Assembly (NCBI GenBank): GCA_021808665.1
Contig: JAKBBA010000043.1
Coordinates: 1 to 28,625, forward strand
Length of the DNA: 28,625 bases
DNA from: Actinomycetes bacterium
Lineage (GTDB): Bacteria > Actinomycetota > Acidimicrobiia > Acidimicrobiales > Palsa-688
Reading direction: 5' to 3'
In this document: positions 7,043-14,334 of the stretch, piece by piece
Layout of the letters: each line of letters opens with the position of its first letter
Numbering within the stretch: the stretch's first letter is position 1
Program-made: the position numbers and the translations under genes
The notes under the pieces: model-generated
Databases searched by the model: none
What the model was told of the DNA's origin: nothing
Seen by the model: only the letters and a program-made list of their open reading frames with translations

Positions 7043-7369
7043 ATGGCGAGCATCAGCAATGACAAAACGGAGGACTTCACCGCTGTCTTGAAGCTTGCTG
7101 GCACCCCCGCGACCGTTTCAGTGCTCTTCGCCTCGCTCACCAGCGCCAACGCCGGCCGGGTCCGACCGAACGACCCAGCCGTCGGTTGCACGCTCGCCGT
7201 CAGCTTCGGTGACCACGACCCCAACGCGGCTCGCGTCGGCGCGTCCGTATCGACCCCGGTGATCTGGGAGCCCGCCGGCACACCAAGAAGGCTCATGACC
7301 ACGGAGCAGTTCATGGCGGGCATCGAGGCGTTCGCCACCACCCGTACCGGCATCCTCTTCGGGGCGTGA
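7043..7369 (+). CDS. Small protein of unknown function, first gene of the ArsR/SRPBCC operon
   Basis: A 108-residue frame starting at ATG 7043 with GGATGGAG 9 bases upstream. Its stop overlaps the GTG start of the ArsR gene (GTGA at 7366). Promoter, ribosome site and coupling all argue that it is expressed. The sequence (MASISNDKTEDFTAVLKLAG; AVGCTLAVSFGDHDPNAARV; TTEQFMAGIEAFATTRTGIL) has no transmembrane segment or signal peptide and matches nothing I recognise. Confidence 0.5.
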   Translation: MASISNDKTEDFTAVLKLAGTPATVSVLFASLTSANAGRVRPNDPAVGCTLAVSFGDHDPNAARVGASVSTPVIWEPAGTPRRLMTTEQFMAGIEAFATTRTGILFGA

Positions 7370-7734
7370 AACCCTCCCCGATGGTCGAGCGGAGCCAGTC
7401 CACGCCGGAGGCACCCGACGCGGTGCTCCGCGCGCTCGCCGACCCGCACCGTCGGCAGATCCTGCGGCTCGTCCAGCACACCGAACTGCCCGCCGGAACG
7501 ATCGCAGCCAACTTCACGCTCACCCAGCAAGCGGTCAGCCAGCACATCAGCGTGCTCAAGCACGCCGGGCTGCTCACCGAGCGCCGCGAGGGTGCCCGCC
7601 GCCTCTACAAGCTGCACGAAGAGTCCCTCGAGCCGGTGCGGCAGTTGCTCTCCGAGATGTGGCCCGACGCTCTGGGGCGCCTCAAGCAGGCCGTCGAGAC
7701 GGCGCATCCCCGGCCACGGCGCGACGAGCCGTGA
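7366..7734 (+). CDS. ArsR-family winged-helix transcriptional regulator
   Basis: A 122-residue regulator of the ArsR group that accompanies AHSA1/SRPBCC genes. The winged helix is complete: VLRALADPHRRQILRLVQ, ELPAGTIAANFTLTQQAVSQHISVLKHAGLLTERREGARRLYKL. There is no CxC or other metal site, so metal sensing is unlikely. The tail (LEPVRQLLSEMWPDALGRLKQAVE) is typical of the SRPBCC-linked branch. GTG 7366 overlaps the stop of the previous gene; ATG 7381 is an alternative. It overlaps the next gene by 4 bases. It probably represses the operon from the dyads at 6991-7013. Confidence 0.9.
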   Translation: MKPSPMVERSQSTPEAPDAVLRALADPHRRQILRLVQHTELPAGTIAANFTLTQQAVSQHISVLKHAGLLTERREGARRLYKLHEESLEPVRQLLSEMWPDALGRLKQAVETAHPRPRRDEP

Positions 7735-8153
7735 CCGCCGAGATCCGCAACGACGTCATCCTCGCCACCGAGCACATCAAGGCTCCGTCCGAGGCCGTCT
7801 TCCCGTACTTCACCGACCCGGCGCTCATCGTCTCCTGGATCGGCGACCACGCCGAGCTCGACCCGCGACCCGGCGGGGTGTTCTTCCTCGACATGGGCGA
7901 CGTCTCCGCCCGGGGCGCCTACATCACCGTCGAGCCGCCCTATCGGGTCACCTTCAGCTGGGGCATCCCCGGCAACGACCTCCTGCCGCCCGGGGCTTCG
8001 ACCGTCGAGGTCGTGCTCACCCCCGACGGAGACGACACCCTGGTCGTACTCACCCACCGCGGCGTGCCGTCCACCCAGCTCGGCAGTCACCGCTCCGGCT
8101 GGCAACACCAGCTCGGACGTCTCTGCGTCACTGCCCGCTCACCCGATGGTTGA
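7731..8153 (+). CDS. SRPBCC (AHSA1-type) protein 1
   Basis: A 140-residue START/Bet v1-fold protein that binds a hydrophobic ligand in a deep cavity. AHSA1 features are EHIKAPSEAVFPYFTDPALIVSWIGDHAELDPRPGGVF, then YRVTFSWGIPG, then STVEVVLTPDGDDTLVVLTHRGVP and the terminal helix SHRSGWQHQLGRL. GTG 7731 overlaps the ArsR stop (GTGA). The C terminus after GRL is shorter than in many relatives. Pairing with an ArsR regulator is a common actinobacterial arrangement; the ligand is unknown. Confidence 0.85.
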   Translation: MTAEIRNDVILATEHIKAPSEAVFPYFTDPALIVSWIGDHAELDPRPGGVFFLDMGDVSARGAYITVEPPYRVTFSWGIPGNDLLPPGASTVEVVLTPDGDDTLVVLTHRGVPSTQLGSHRSGWQHQLGRLCVTARSPDG

Positions 8154-8287
8154 ACCAACGCGAACGCCAAGGGTCGCACCCCTCGGTCGTAACGGCGGCG
8201 CTCGAACCCAGACCGCCGACGGCAACCAGGCCCTCCCCCCCGACGACTTCATCACCAGCCACACACCTGACAACGAGAGGTTGCACC

Positions 8288-8329
8288 ATGACCACAACAA
8301 CCATGACCACAACGACCATGACCGCCGAC
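8288..8329 (+). repeat. 15-base tandem repeat supplying three alternative start codons
   Basis: ATGACCACAAC(A/G)ACC recurs with 15-base spacing, giving the N terminus MTTTTMTTTTMTADY. Each unit offers a new ATG. Only the first has a purine-rich ribosome site close by. Confidence 0.75.
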
Positions 8330-8821
8330 TACACCGCCACGATCACCATCGACGCGCCACCCGAAGCGGTCTTCGACGCAGTCACCACCGTCAGCGGCCT
8401 GGCCCGATGGTGGAACTCGGTGAGCGGGTCGGGCGCCGAAGGCGGCGAGCTGTCCTTCGACATGGGCCGGCCCGAAGGGCCGCTCGTCATCCGCGTACGC
8501 AGCGCCGAGCGGCCCAGGTCCATCGTGTGGAATGTGCTCGCCTGCCCCTTCCTCCCCGATTGGGTCGGCACGACCGTCGTGTTCGACCTCGGCCGCGACG
8601 AGCACGGACAGTGCGCGCTGTTCTTCCGCCACCACGGCCTCAGCCCGCAGCTCGACTGCTACGACATCTGCCGGCGCAGCTGGGACCACTACCTGCCCAG
8701 CCTCCGCGACTACCTCACCACCGGCACCGGCAGTCCCCTCGGCAGCGAAGGCGACACCGCCTGGCGCGACGCCGGCAAGCCACTGCCGGGCGAAGGGGCT
8801 TACCTCAGCGAGCCCGCGTGA
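8288..8821 (+). CDS. SRPBCC (AHSA1-type) protein 2
   Basis: A 177-residue SRPBCC protein. The fold signature is YTATITIDAPPEAVFDAVTTVSGLARWWNSVSG, then GGELSFDMG, IVWNVLACPFLPDWVGTTVVFDL, CALFFRHHGL and the C-terminal helix CRRSWDHYLPSLRDYLTTGTG. GAGAGG lies 7 bases before ATG 8288. The first 13 codons contain a 15-base tandem repeat that supplies three in-frame ATGs (8288, 8303, 8318), so the exact start is uncertain. A 134-base gap separates it from SRPBCC 1, and its stop overlaps SRPBCC 3. Confidence 0.85.
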   Translation: MTTTTMTTTTMTADYTATITIDAPPEAVFDAVTTVSGLARWWNSVSGSGAEGGELSFDMGRPEGPLVIRVRSAERPRSIVWNVLACPFLPDWVGTTVVFDLGRDEHGQCALFFRHHGLSPQLDCYDICRRSWDHYLPSLRDYLTTGTGSPLGSEGDTAWRDAGKPLPGEGAYLSEPA

Positions 8822-9255
8822 GCGGCGCTCGGGCAGAGGTGGCGATCGACAAGCCGGCCGACGAGGTCTGGCGTCGGATCGGCAACTTCGCAGACCTCAG
8901 CTGGATCCCCAACACCACCCCACTCCGTCTCGACGAGGACATCCGCACCTTCCAGCTCGGTTACAGCACCGTCAAGCATCGACTCTTGCGCCACGACGAC
9001 GCCGGCCGCAGCTACACCTACGCCCTCGTGACAGAACACGCCTCCGACCCGCCAGGAGCTGCGGGCGCCATAGAGGCGACCCTCTCCGTCACTCCCGTCG
9101 GCCCTACCACAGCCACCGTGAAATGGACCTCCGGAACCGACGAGCGCAGGGGGTCAATCCAATCTCTCGGCGCTTTCTTCCAAAGCGTCCTCGACCACCT
9201 CAAGAGGGAACTCCAGGACGTCTCACCGCCAAGGGACCGCGCAGTGGCCGACTGA
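8818..9255 (+). CDS. SRPBCC / polyketide-cyclase-like protein 3
   Basis: A 145-residue SRPBCC protein closer to the polyketide cyclase/dehydrase branch. It shows AEVAIDKPADEVWRRIGNFADLSWIPNT at the start, then SYTYALVTEHAS, ATLSVTPVGPTTATVKWTSGT and the long helix GAFFQSVLDHLKRELQ. GTG 8818 overlaps the stop of SRPBCC 2 (GTGA), so the two are translationally coupled. It is the last gene of the operon that starts at 6963. Three diverged SRPBCC proteins under one regulator suggest a pathway or a set of related ligands, not simple duplication. Confidence 0.82.
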   Translation: MSGARAEVAIDKPADEVWRRIGNFADLSWIPNTTPLRLDEDIRTFQLGYSTVKHRLLRHDDAGRSYTYALVTEHASDPPGAAGAIEATLSVTPVGPTTATVKWTSGTDERRGSIQSLGAFFQSVLDHLKRELQDVSPPRDRAVAD

Positions 9256-9412
9256 TCGGCAACAGCGTGCCCCGTCAGGGATCCGGCAGCGGCAGGCGCG
9301 CGCGTCAGACCCGGCACCGGTCGTGGATGCAGGCGACTCGGAAGTTCGGTGGCCGATGTCGATCCGGCCACGTTGGGGTCGTTTCGCATGCACAGCTCTC
9401 AACTACAGGGAC

Positions 9413-9440
9413 GGCAGCGGCAGCGGCAGCGGTCAGCAGC
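9413..9440. repeat. Short (GGCAGC)n tandem repeat
   Basis: Three perfect GGCAGC units are followed by GGTCAGCAGC. The tract lies in the gene-free stretch 9256-9470, where I see no coding sequence or clear terminator. Confidence 0.6.
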
Positions 9441-9469
9441 TAGCGCCGACGGGGCACCCGATCGGCACT

Positions 9470-9660
9470 CAGCAGCAGGATCAGCGCCCCCGAGGTGCGA
9501 CGACTCCGAGGGCCGTTGAGTAGGGCAGCCGCATGGCGCTGCATAGGGCATGCCCTATGCAGCCCGCCATCGCCGCCTGCCTCGATGCGCGAAGCCGCAG
9601 CGTGTCGGCCCGCCCGTGCCCTGGCGCGCCGCCTTTTTGCCCTATGCAGGAGTTGAGTAG
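9470..9660 (+). repeat. Dispersed structured repeat, copy A, left half
   Basis: The core starts at GTTGAGTAGGGCA (9515-9527), matching copy B (13899) and fragment D (25044). It includes a perfect 24-bp palindrome (9539-9562) built on CTGCATAGGGCA, and the GCGAAGCCGCAGCG block shared with B. It ends at GTTGAGTAG (9652-9660). The 9470-9514 flank is only weakly similar to the other copies. The right half continues at 11349 after the IS1380 element. Confidence 0.7.
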
Positions 9661-11348
9661 CCTCGGTGTTGCACGGCGTACCCGTCTGACGTAGCTCCGG
9701 ATACACCAAAGTGCCTGTCCCGTAGGGGAAGCTGTGGGTCTTCGAGGTCCACGGCGTCCCGCACCGGAAGGCACTTGGCACGTGAAGAGTAGCAAGCGAC
9801 GGGTTCGGATGAATGTGACCGCGGATGGGGCTGGGGTTGTCTCTCATGCTGGCACCGAGCTTTTGCGGGAGATGGCGGTAGCGACGGGGCTGGTCGAGGC
9901 GTGGGACGAGGCGCTCCTCGACACTTACAAGTCGGCCCCGACGGTGCACATGCCCGGCCAGGTGCTGGTCGATCTGGCGGTCGCCATCGCGGACGGTGCC
10001 CGGTCGATCTCTGACCTGGCGTTGCTGCGAGACCAGCCGAGCCTGTTCGGTCCGGTGGCCTCGACGGCCACGGCGTGGAGGGCGCTGGACCGGGTGTCGG
10101 GCGAGCACCTGGTGGCCTTGCGAGCCGGCCGGGCGAAAGCTCGGACGGCGGTATGGGCAGCCGGAGGGGGACCAGATCTTTCCGGCGAGCTGTGCTTGGA
10201 CATCGATGCCACGATCGTGGTCGCCCATTCCGACAAGGAGCTGGCGACCCCGACGTGGAAGAAGACCTTCGGGTTCCATCCCTTGCTGTGCTTCTTGGAC
10301 CGGCCCGACATCTCCTCGGGGGAGGCCCTCGCCGGGATCGTGCGGGAGGGACGGGCCGGGTCCAACACCACCGCCGATCACGTCACCGTGTTGGACATGG
10401 CGCTGGCGTCCCTGCCCGCACAGGCCCGACCCGACACCGTCGGCGGCCCCCGCCTGGTGGTCAGAGCCGACGCGGCGGGCGCCACGCACGGCTTCGCGGC
10501 GCGTGCCGGGCCCGGCGGGTCGGTTTCAGCCTCGGCTTTCCGATCACTGAAGCGGTCCGGGCCGCCATCACCATGGTCCCTGAGGCTGCCTGGTCGCCGG
10601 CGGTCGAGACCGGCGGTGACATCCGCGACGGCGCCTGGCTGGTCGAGGTCACCGAACTCGTCGACCTGTCCGCATGGCCGGACGGCTCCCGGCTGATCGT
10701 CCGCAAGGAACGTCCCCACCCCGGAGCCCAGCTCTCGGTGTTCGACGACGCCGAAGGCATGCGTCACACTGCGTTCCTGACCGACACCCCTCCAGGAGCG
10801 GTGCCCGGCCAGATCGCCGGTCTCGAACTCCGCCAACGTCAACACGCCCGGGTCGAGGACCGCATCCGCCAAGCGAAAGCCACAGGGCTGCGCAACCTGC
10901 CCTGCCGCGCCGCGGCGGAGAACAACGCCTGGCTCGAGGTGCTCCTCGCCGCCAGCGACCTCGTGGCGTGGACCAAGCCCGTCTGCTTCGCCGACACCCC
11001 CGAAATCGCATGCTGCGAGATCGACACCTTCCGATACCGCATCCTGCACATCGCCGCCCGCATCACCCGCGGAGGACGGCAGATAAACCTCCGCCTCGAC
11101 CAGACCTGGGCGTGGGCCAAGACCCTCGCAGCCGGCTTCGAACGCCTCCGCGCCGCGTTCGCCTGAGCGGCCACCCCGCACCCCGCCCAACATCGGCCCG
11201 GAGCCCTCCACACCCACCAAAACCGGAGACGCCTGGCTCACCCATGGCCGCCCGCGCGCCGCACCACCCGCCGCACCCATTCAGGCACTCATCGACAACC
11301 CGCCCGAGCCCCCAGAACCCCCGCCAAGAATCCCGTGAAAGAGCGAGG
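9661..11348 (+). mobile_element. Complete IS1380-family insertion sequence, 1,688 bp
   Basis: The left end CCTCGGTGTTGCACGG (9661-9676) and the reverse complement of the right end CCTCGCTCTTTCACGG (11333-11348) match at 13 of 16 positions. The flanking GTAG at 9657-9660 and 11349-11352 is a 4-bp target duplication. Removing the element and one GTAG rejoins repeat copy A exactly as the uninterrupted copy B predicts (GAGTAG then ACCCCACAAACT). Length and gene content fit IS1380. The transposase gene has a frameshift. Confidence 0.85.
9782..11166 (+). pseudogene. IS1380-family transposase, frameshifted
   Basis: A DDE transposase of the IS1380 group. The first part, from GTG 9782 (after the CACGTGAAGAGTAGC context), reads SSKRRVRMNVTADGAGVVSH, CLDIDATIVVAHSDKE (first Asp) and LVVRADAAGATHGF (second Asp). 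The second part is in the -1 frame: RVGFSLGFPITEAVRAAI, VEDRIRQAKATGLRNLPC (catalytic Glu region), ending LAAGFERLRAAFA at 11166. The frame changes between about 10498 and 10525. Joined, the protein would be about 461 residues, the normal family size. No slippery heptamer is seen and the family is not known for frameshifting, so this copy is probably inactive. Confidence 0.85.
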
Positions 11349-11660
11349 GTAGGACCCCACAAACTCGCCCCATAAACGACAAGCCGCCGACCCAAACATG
11401 CTGGTCAGCGGCTTATGCGTATGCAGGAGGCGGCCGAAATCGGCAACCAATGGTGGCGGGGGCACTGTCGCATTTCGAGCCGCCGGGTCCTCCGGAGGCG
11501 CAAAGGCGCTGGTAGTGGCGTCATGCATATGCAGCCGCCTGTGCACTTCACTACTCAATGTCGACCGTCCATCGGAAGAGTCCCCAGAAATGCTCGGTGG
11601 TCGCCGATCCGAAGTACACCTTCGGGTTGCCTGCCCGAAGGTGAGAGGCACCCGCCCAAC
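11349..11660 (+). repeat. Dispersed structured repeat, copy A, right half
   Basis: It starts at the second GTAG and reads GACCCCACAAACTCGCCCC. A 12-base-arm hairpin follows: AAGCCGCCGACC (11381-11392) with GGTCAGCGGCTT (11403-11414), one mismatch. Then come TGCGTATGCA and TGGTGGCGGGGGC, and an end at CTACTCAA (11551-11558). That end is the inverted counterpart of the left TTGAGTAG; inward from it the similarity continues for about 40 bases. Similarity to copy B extends outward to CCCCAGAAA (~11590). A second hairpin, CACCTTCGGG/CCCGAAGGTG, lies at about 11628-11653. No gene is seen in 11349-11744. Confidence 0.7.
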
Positions 11661-11744
11661 TAAAGCCCAGCCGGGGCCGTGTCCGGTCCTCTTCCTCCAC
11701 CCGGCGCACGAATCGTGCGCTTGTACCCCCATAGCCGCTCCGCG

Positions 11745-12119
11745 TCAGATCTCGATGACGTATCCGTCGGGATCGCTGACATAGGCGTAGGGAACTCCGG
11801 GTGCGTACTGACCCTTCGCAATCAGGGAACCACCCGAGGACTGCGCCATGGCTATCACCTCATCGAGCCGCGTGCGATCCGTAACGGTAATTCCGAAGTG
11901 TTCATACCCTCCGGACTGACCGACTCTAACCTTTTCCTCCTCGGTCTGCGCGAGATGAAGCGCGAGGTCATCTCGCTTTTCGGGAGAGTTCAAGAACAGG
12001 ATGCTGCCGTGACGAAAGGCCACCTGCATACCGAAGACCTCGCCGTAAAATGCAACCGAGCGCGTGTGATCAAGCACCAGTAGGTGGACGTGTCGGATAC
12101 CTCGCGTTTCAACTGCCAT
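11745..12119 (-). CDS. VOC superfamily (glyoxalase-like) protein
   Basis: A 124-residue single-domain VOC protein starting at ATG 12119 behind an ideal ribosome site (AAAGGAGGTG). It opens with RGIRHVHLLVLDHTRSVAFYGEVFGMQ and closes with YAYVSDPDGYVIEI, where D-P-D-G-Y precedes the conserved metal-binding Glu. The central GYEHFGITVTDRTRLDEVIAMA supplies a His. This pattern, with an N-terminal His and C-terminal Glu, fits a metal-binding lyase or dioxygenase-type member. It is not closely similar to the VOC protein at 2158. It lies downstream of a TetR gene on the same strand, 164 bases away, and may be co-regulated. Confidence 0.88.
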   Translation of the reverse strand: MAVETRGIRHVHLLVLDHTRSVAFYGEVFGMQVAFRHGSILFLNSPEKRDDLALHLAQTEEEKVRVGQSGGYEHFGITVTDRTRLDEVIAMAQSSGGSLIAKGQYAPGVPYAYVSDPDGYVIEI

Positions 12120-12283
12120 CACAGCACCTCCTTTGAGTCGCGTAAAGGTGTCGCCGAGACCGCGCACTCACTCGAAGGTGACCCAGTGCTGGCAGCGTCA
12201 TTAGGAGTTGCACCAGGCCGCTCCACGAGTCCCGCCATCAAGGCACCGCCCGTGTACGGGAGCCGGGACCTGGCCGGAGGACG

Positions 12284-12856
12284 TTAACGGACATGGATGC
12301 CGTTCTCGAGGGTTCGGATGACGATGGGGGTGATCCCATGTCGCGGTAGCTCGCCGCGGTTGGCGTCCTCGCATCCGCGGTAGACAAGTACCCAGAGCAC
12401 GTGTTGAATCCAGCTAGCGCTGACCTCGGGGTCGAAGATGCCTTGGGCTTGTCCTCGCGTGATGAGGTCGACAACGGGATCGTCGGGTACCGGCCCGGCC
12501 GGTGTTCCGAACCCCTTGAGAAGGCTCTGGTCTCCGAAGACAAACATCAGGCGGTCCCCGACAGCGACCATCGCGGCGACTGCTCGGCGCATGGCGTCCA
12601 GTGGCGAACCTTGATCCAAGTCTGCCTCGTCCATGGACTGCTGTATCGCCCGGATCGAGTCCTGAATGGTCGCTGCGATCAGCGACTGCCGGTCAGGAAA
12701 GTAGCGGTGCAGGGTGGTGCGACCGACGCCAGCGGCTTCGGCGATATCGGGCAGCGTCGCGGTTCGATCTTGGGCGAGTACGGAGGCGGCAGCAGCCAGG
12801 ATCGCCCCGCGGGTGCGGTCACGCGCACTCGACTTCGGCTGTGCACGGACACTCAC
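12284..12856 (-). CDS. TetR/AcrR family transcriptional regulator
   Basis: A 190-residue TetR regulator. HTH: RGAILAAAASVLAQDRTATLPDIAEAAGVGRTTLHRYFPDRQSL. The C-terminal ligand domain (DSIRAIQQSMDEADLDQGSP; VAAMVAVGDRLMFVFGDQSLL; ASWIQHVLWVLVYRG) is of a common actinobacterial type. The start is GTG 12856, with an 11-bp palindrome only 3 bases upstream (12860-12870). It is divergent from the ferredoxin/MBL gene at 12988. Confidence 0.9.
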   Translation of the reverse strand: MSVRAQPKSSARDRTRGAILAAAASVLAQDRTATLPDIAEAAGVGRTTLHRYFPDRQSLIAATIQDSIRAIQQSMDEADLDQGSPLDAMRRAVAAMVAVGDRLMFVFGDQSLLKGFGTPAGPVPDDPVVDLITRGQAQGIFDPEVSASWIQHVLWVLVYRGCEDANRGELPRHGITPIVIRTLENGIHVR

Positions 12857-12859
12857 GCG

Positions 12860-12870
12860 GCTACTGTAGC
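12860..12870. promoter_or_regulatory. Candidate TetR operator next to the 12856 start
   Basis: GCTAC-T-GTAGC is a perfect 11-bp palindrome, flanked by CGC on the left (one base offset) and GCG on the right. It lies in the 131-base divergent gap between TetR and the MBL gene. A site this close to the TetR start would block its own transcript; control of the MBL gene is possible but less certain. Confidence 0.45.
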
Positions 12871-12987
12871 GCGTGTAAGCTCTGTTATGGTGTGATAGCG
12901 TTCCACTTCAGAATCTTTGAGTTCCCTCATGTGGAGTTGAGCCGAGCTCCCACCGCGACGAACAAGCTGAGACCGGAGGACCCTCTT

Positions 12988-13836
12988 ATGGCTCGCCTCG
13001 CTGATCGACACCCGGACAATGCGCCGGGCGACTGGTATGTGGACACCCGTTGCGTCGCCTGCGACGTCGCCCCCCAACACGCTCCCGACCTCATCACCTC
13101 GACCGACAACGGCCAATCCATTGTCACTCGACAGCCGACGAGCCCTGATGAGGAGATGGCGCTGTGGAGAGCCGCGCTGGCTTGCCCCACCCGTTCGATC
13201 GGTACCGTCAGTCGCCGTCACGCTCCGCCGGGGGTCTTCCCTCTGCGAGTCGCGCCCGGTGTATTTCTCTGCGGCCACAACGACCTTCGCTCCTTCGGAG
13301 CGCACGCCTGGTTCGTCCCCCAAGCCAACGACCCGTTCATCGTCGACGCTCCTCACTGGGACCGCACCCTCGTCCAAACGATGGAGGATGCCGGAGGGAT
13401 CGACCACGTTCTGCTCACCCACCGAGACGACATCGCCGACGCCCGACACTACGCCGAGCACTTCGATGCCCGAGTCTGGATCCACGAAGCCGACCGCGAC
13501 GCGGCCCCCTTCGCCACCGATATCATCACCGCCGAAGACGAGGAAATCATCTTCCCCGGGATGATCGCCTTCGCCGTGCCAGGCCACACCCGAGGAAGCG
13601 TCCTCTACCTACACGGTCAGCGACATTTGTTCTCCGGCGACACTCTGGCCTGGTCGAGGAACACCTCAGACCTACGCGCCATCGAGACGATCTGGTACTC
13701 CCGCGACCAATATGAACGCTCCCTGACCCGCTTCGCCAACTCCGGTCACCGCTTCGAGCACGTCTTTCCTGGGCACGGCGAGTGGACCAAAGGCCCCATC
13801 GACGACATGAGCGACCGACTGGCACGGCTCGCCTGA
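12988..13836 (+). CDS. Ferredoxin-like / metallo-beta-lactamase fold fusion protein
   Basis: A 282-residue soluble protein starting at ATG 12988 with GGAGGA 7 bases upstream. Residues 15-72 resemble the single-cluster ferredoxin-like domain of a known MBL subgroup: CVAC (C22, C25) and ALACPTRSIG (C66, followed by Pro). The third Cys of the usual C-x2-C-x2-C is replaced (A28). Residues 85-282 are an MBL fold: THRDDIAD (H145) in place of HxHxDH, PGHTRGSVLY (H200), FSGDTL (D218) and FPGHGEW (H263). HRDD is, from memory, characteristic of this subgroup. A redox-linked hydrolase or thioesterase is plausible; the substrate is unknown. Repeat copy B begins 6 bases after its stop. Confidence 0.8.
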   Translation: MARLADRHPDNAPGDWYVDTRCVACDVAPQHAPDLITSTDNGQSIVTRQPTSPDEEMALWRAALACPTRSIGTVSRRHAPPGVFPLRVAPGVFLCGHNDLRSFGAHAWFVPQANDPFIVDAPHWDRTLVQTMEDAGGIDHVLLTHRDDIADARHYAEHFDARVWIHEADRDAAPFATDIITAEDEEIIFPGMIAFAVPGHTRGSVLYLHGQRHLFSGDTLAWSRNTSDLRAIETIWYSRDQYERSLTRFANSGHRFEHVFPGHGEWTKGPIDDMSDRLARLA

Positions 13837-13841
13837 CGACG

Positions 13842-14300
13842 CCTGCACGTCGTCATCTCGGCCGAAGTCGAGATCGCAGCGCGACAACGCTGAGGCACGT
13901 TGAGTAGGGCAACTGCATAGGCGTGCACAGGGCATGCCTATGCAACGCTTCGCTTCGAATCCAGCCTCGGAGCGAAGCCGCAGCGGGCAGGCCGCTCGCG
14001 CCCACGCCACCCTGCCTATGCTGCGTACGCAGACGCGTGAGTAGCACCCCACAAACTGTCCCCACAAACACAGAAGCCGCCGACCAAACGGCTGGTCAGC
14101 GGCCTGTGCATACGTAATAAAGCGCGAAAAACGCCCATACTTGGTACGGCTACCCAGACCTTCGGGTCGACACCCGAAAGTCCAAGCCCCCTCCGCCTAC
14201 GACCTGCCTGCAGCAGCGCGGCATCCCGGGCACTGCATTACTCAGTGTCGGCGTGCTGCCGTCGGAGGCCCCAGAAACACCTCGGCCTTCCGGCAATCGT
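13842..14300 (+). repeat. Dispersed structured repeat, copy B (uninterrupted)
   Basis: This is the only continuous copy. It opens with CCTGC-CGTCGTCATCTC and the hairpin ATCTCG...CGAGAT (13855-13874), shared with fragment D. The core runs from GTTGAGTAGGGCA (13899) to TTACTCAG (14238-14245), 347 bases. Inside are an imperfect GCATGCC-centred palindrome, GCGAAGCCGCAGCG, GTGAGTAGCACCCCACAAACTG, a hairpin GCCGCCGACC/GGTCAGCGGC (14076-14103), GCGCGAAAAACG and the hairpin ACTTTCGGGT/ACCTTCGGGT type at about 14158-14184. On the minus strand TTTGTGGGG occurs twice, 11 bases apart. The flank continues to CCCCAGAAAC (~14278). No convincing coding frame is present. Confidence 0.72.
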
Positions 14301-14334
14301 CACGGGACCCGAGGGGGGCCAGCGAAAACAGGAC

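Noticed and set aside
6787..7707. A 306-codon minus-strand frame opposite the promoter and ArsR gene
   Set aside because: No family resemblance; it is antisense to a well-supported regulator and crosses a clear promoter.
7592..8821. A 409-codon plus-strand open frame spanning ArsR and SRPBCC 1
   Set aside because: Its first two thirds are Arg/Pro/His-rich shadow translation of real genes in another frame; only the part from 8288 is genuine.
9515..9660. Repeat as integron attC sites
   Set aside because: GTTGAGT fits GTTRRRY superficially, but the paired RYYYAAC, the attC size and one-gene cassettes are lacking, and no integron integrase is present.
9440..10489. A 349-codon minus-strand frame opposite IS1380
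   Set aside because: Antisense shadow of the transposase and repeat; low-complexity composition.
10490..10530. Programmed -1 frameshift in the IS1380 transposase
   Set aside because: No A6-7 or X-XXY-YYZ slippery site and no family precedent that I know; mutation is simpler.
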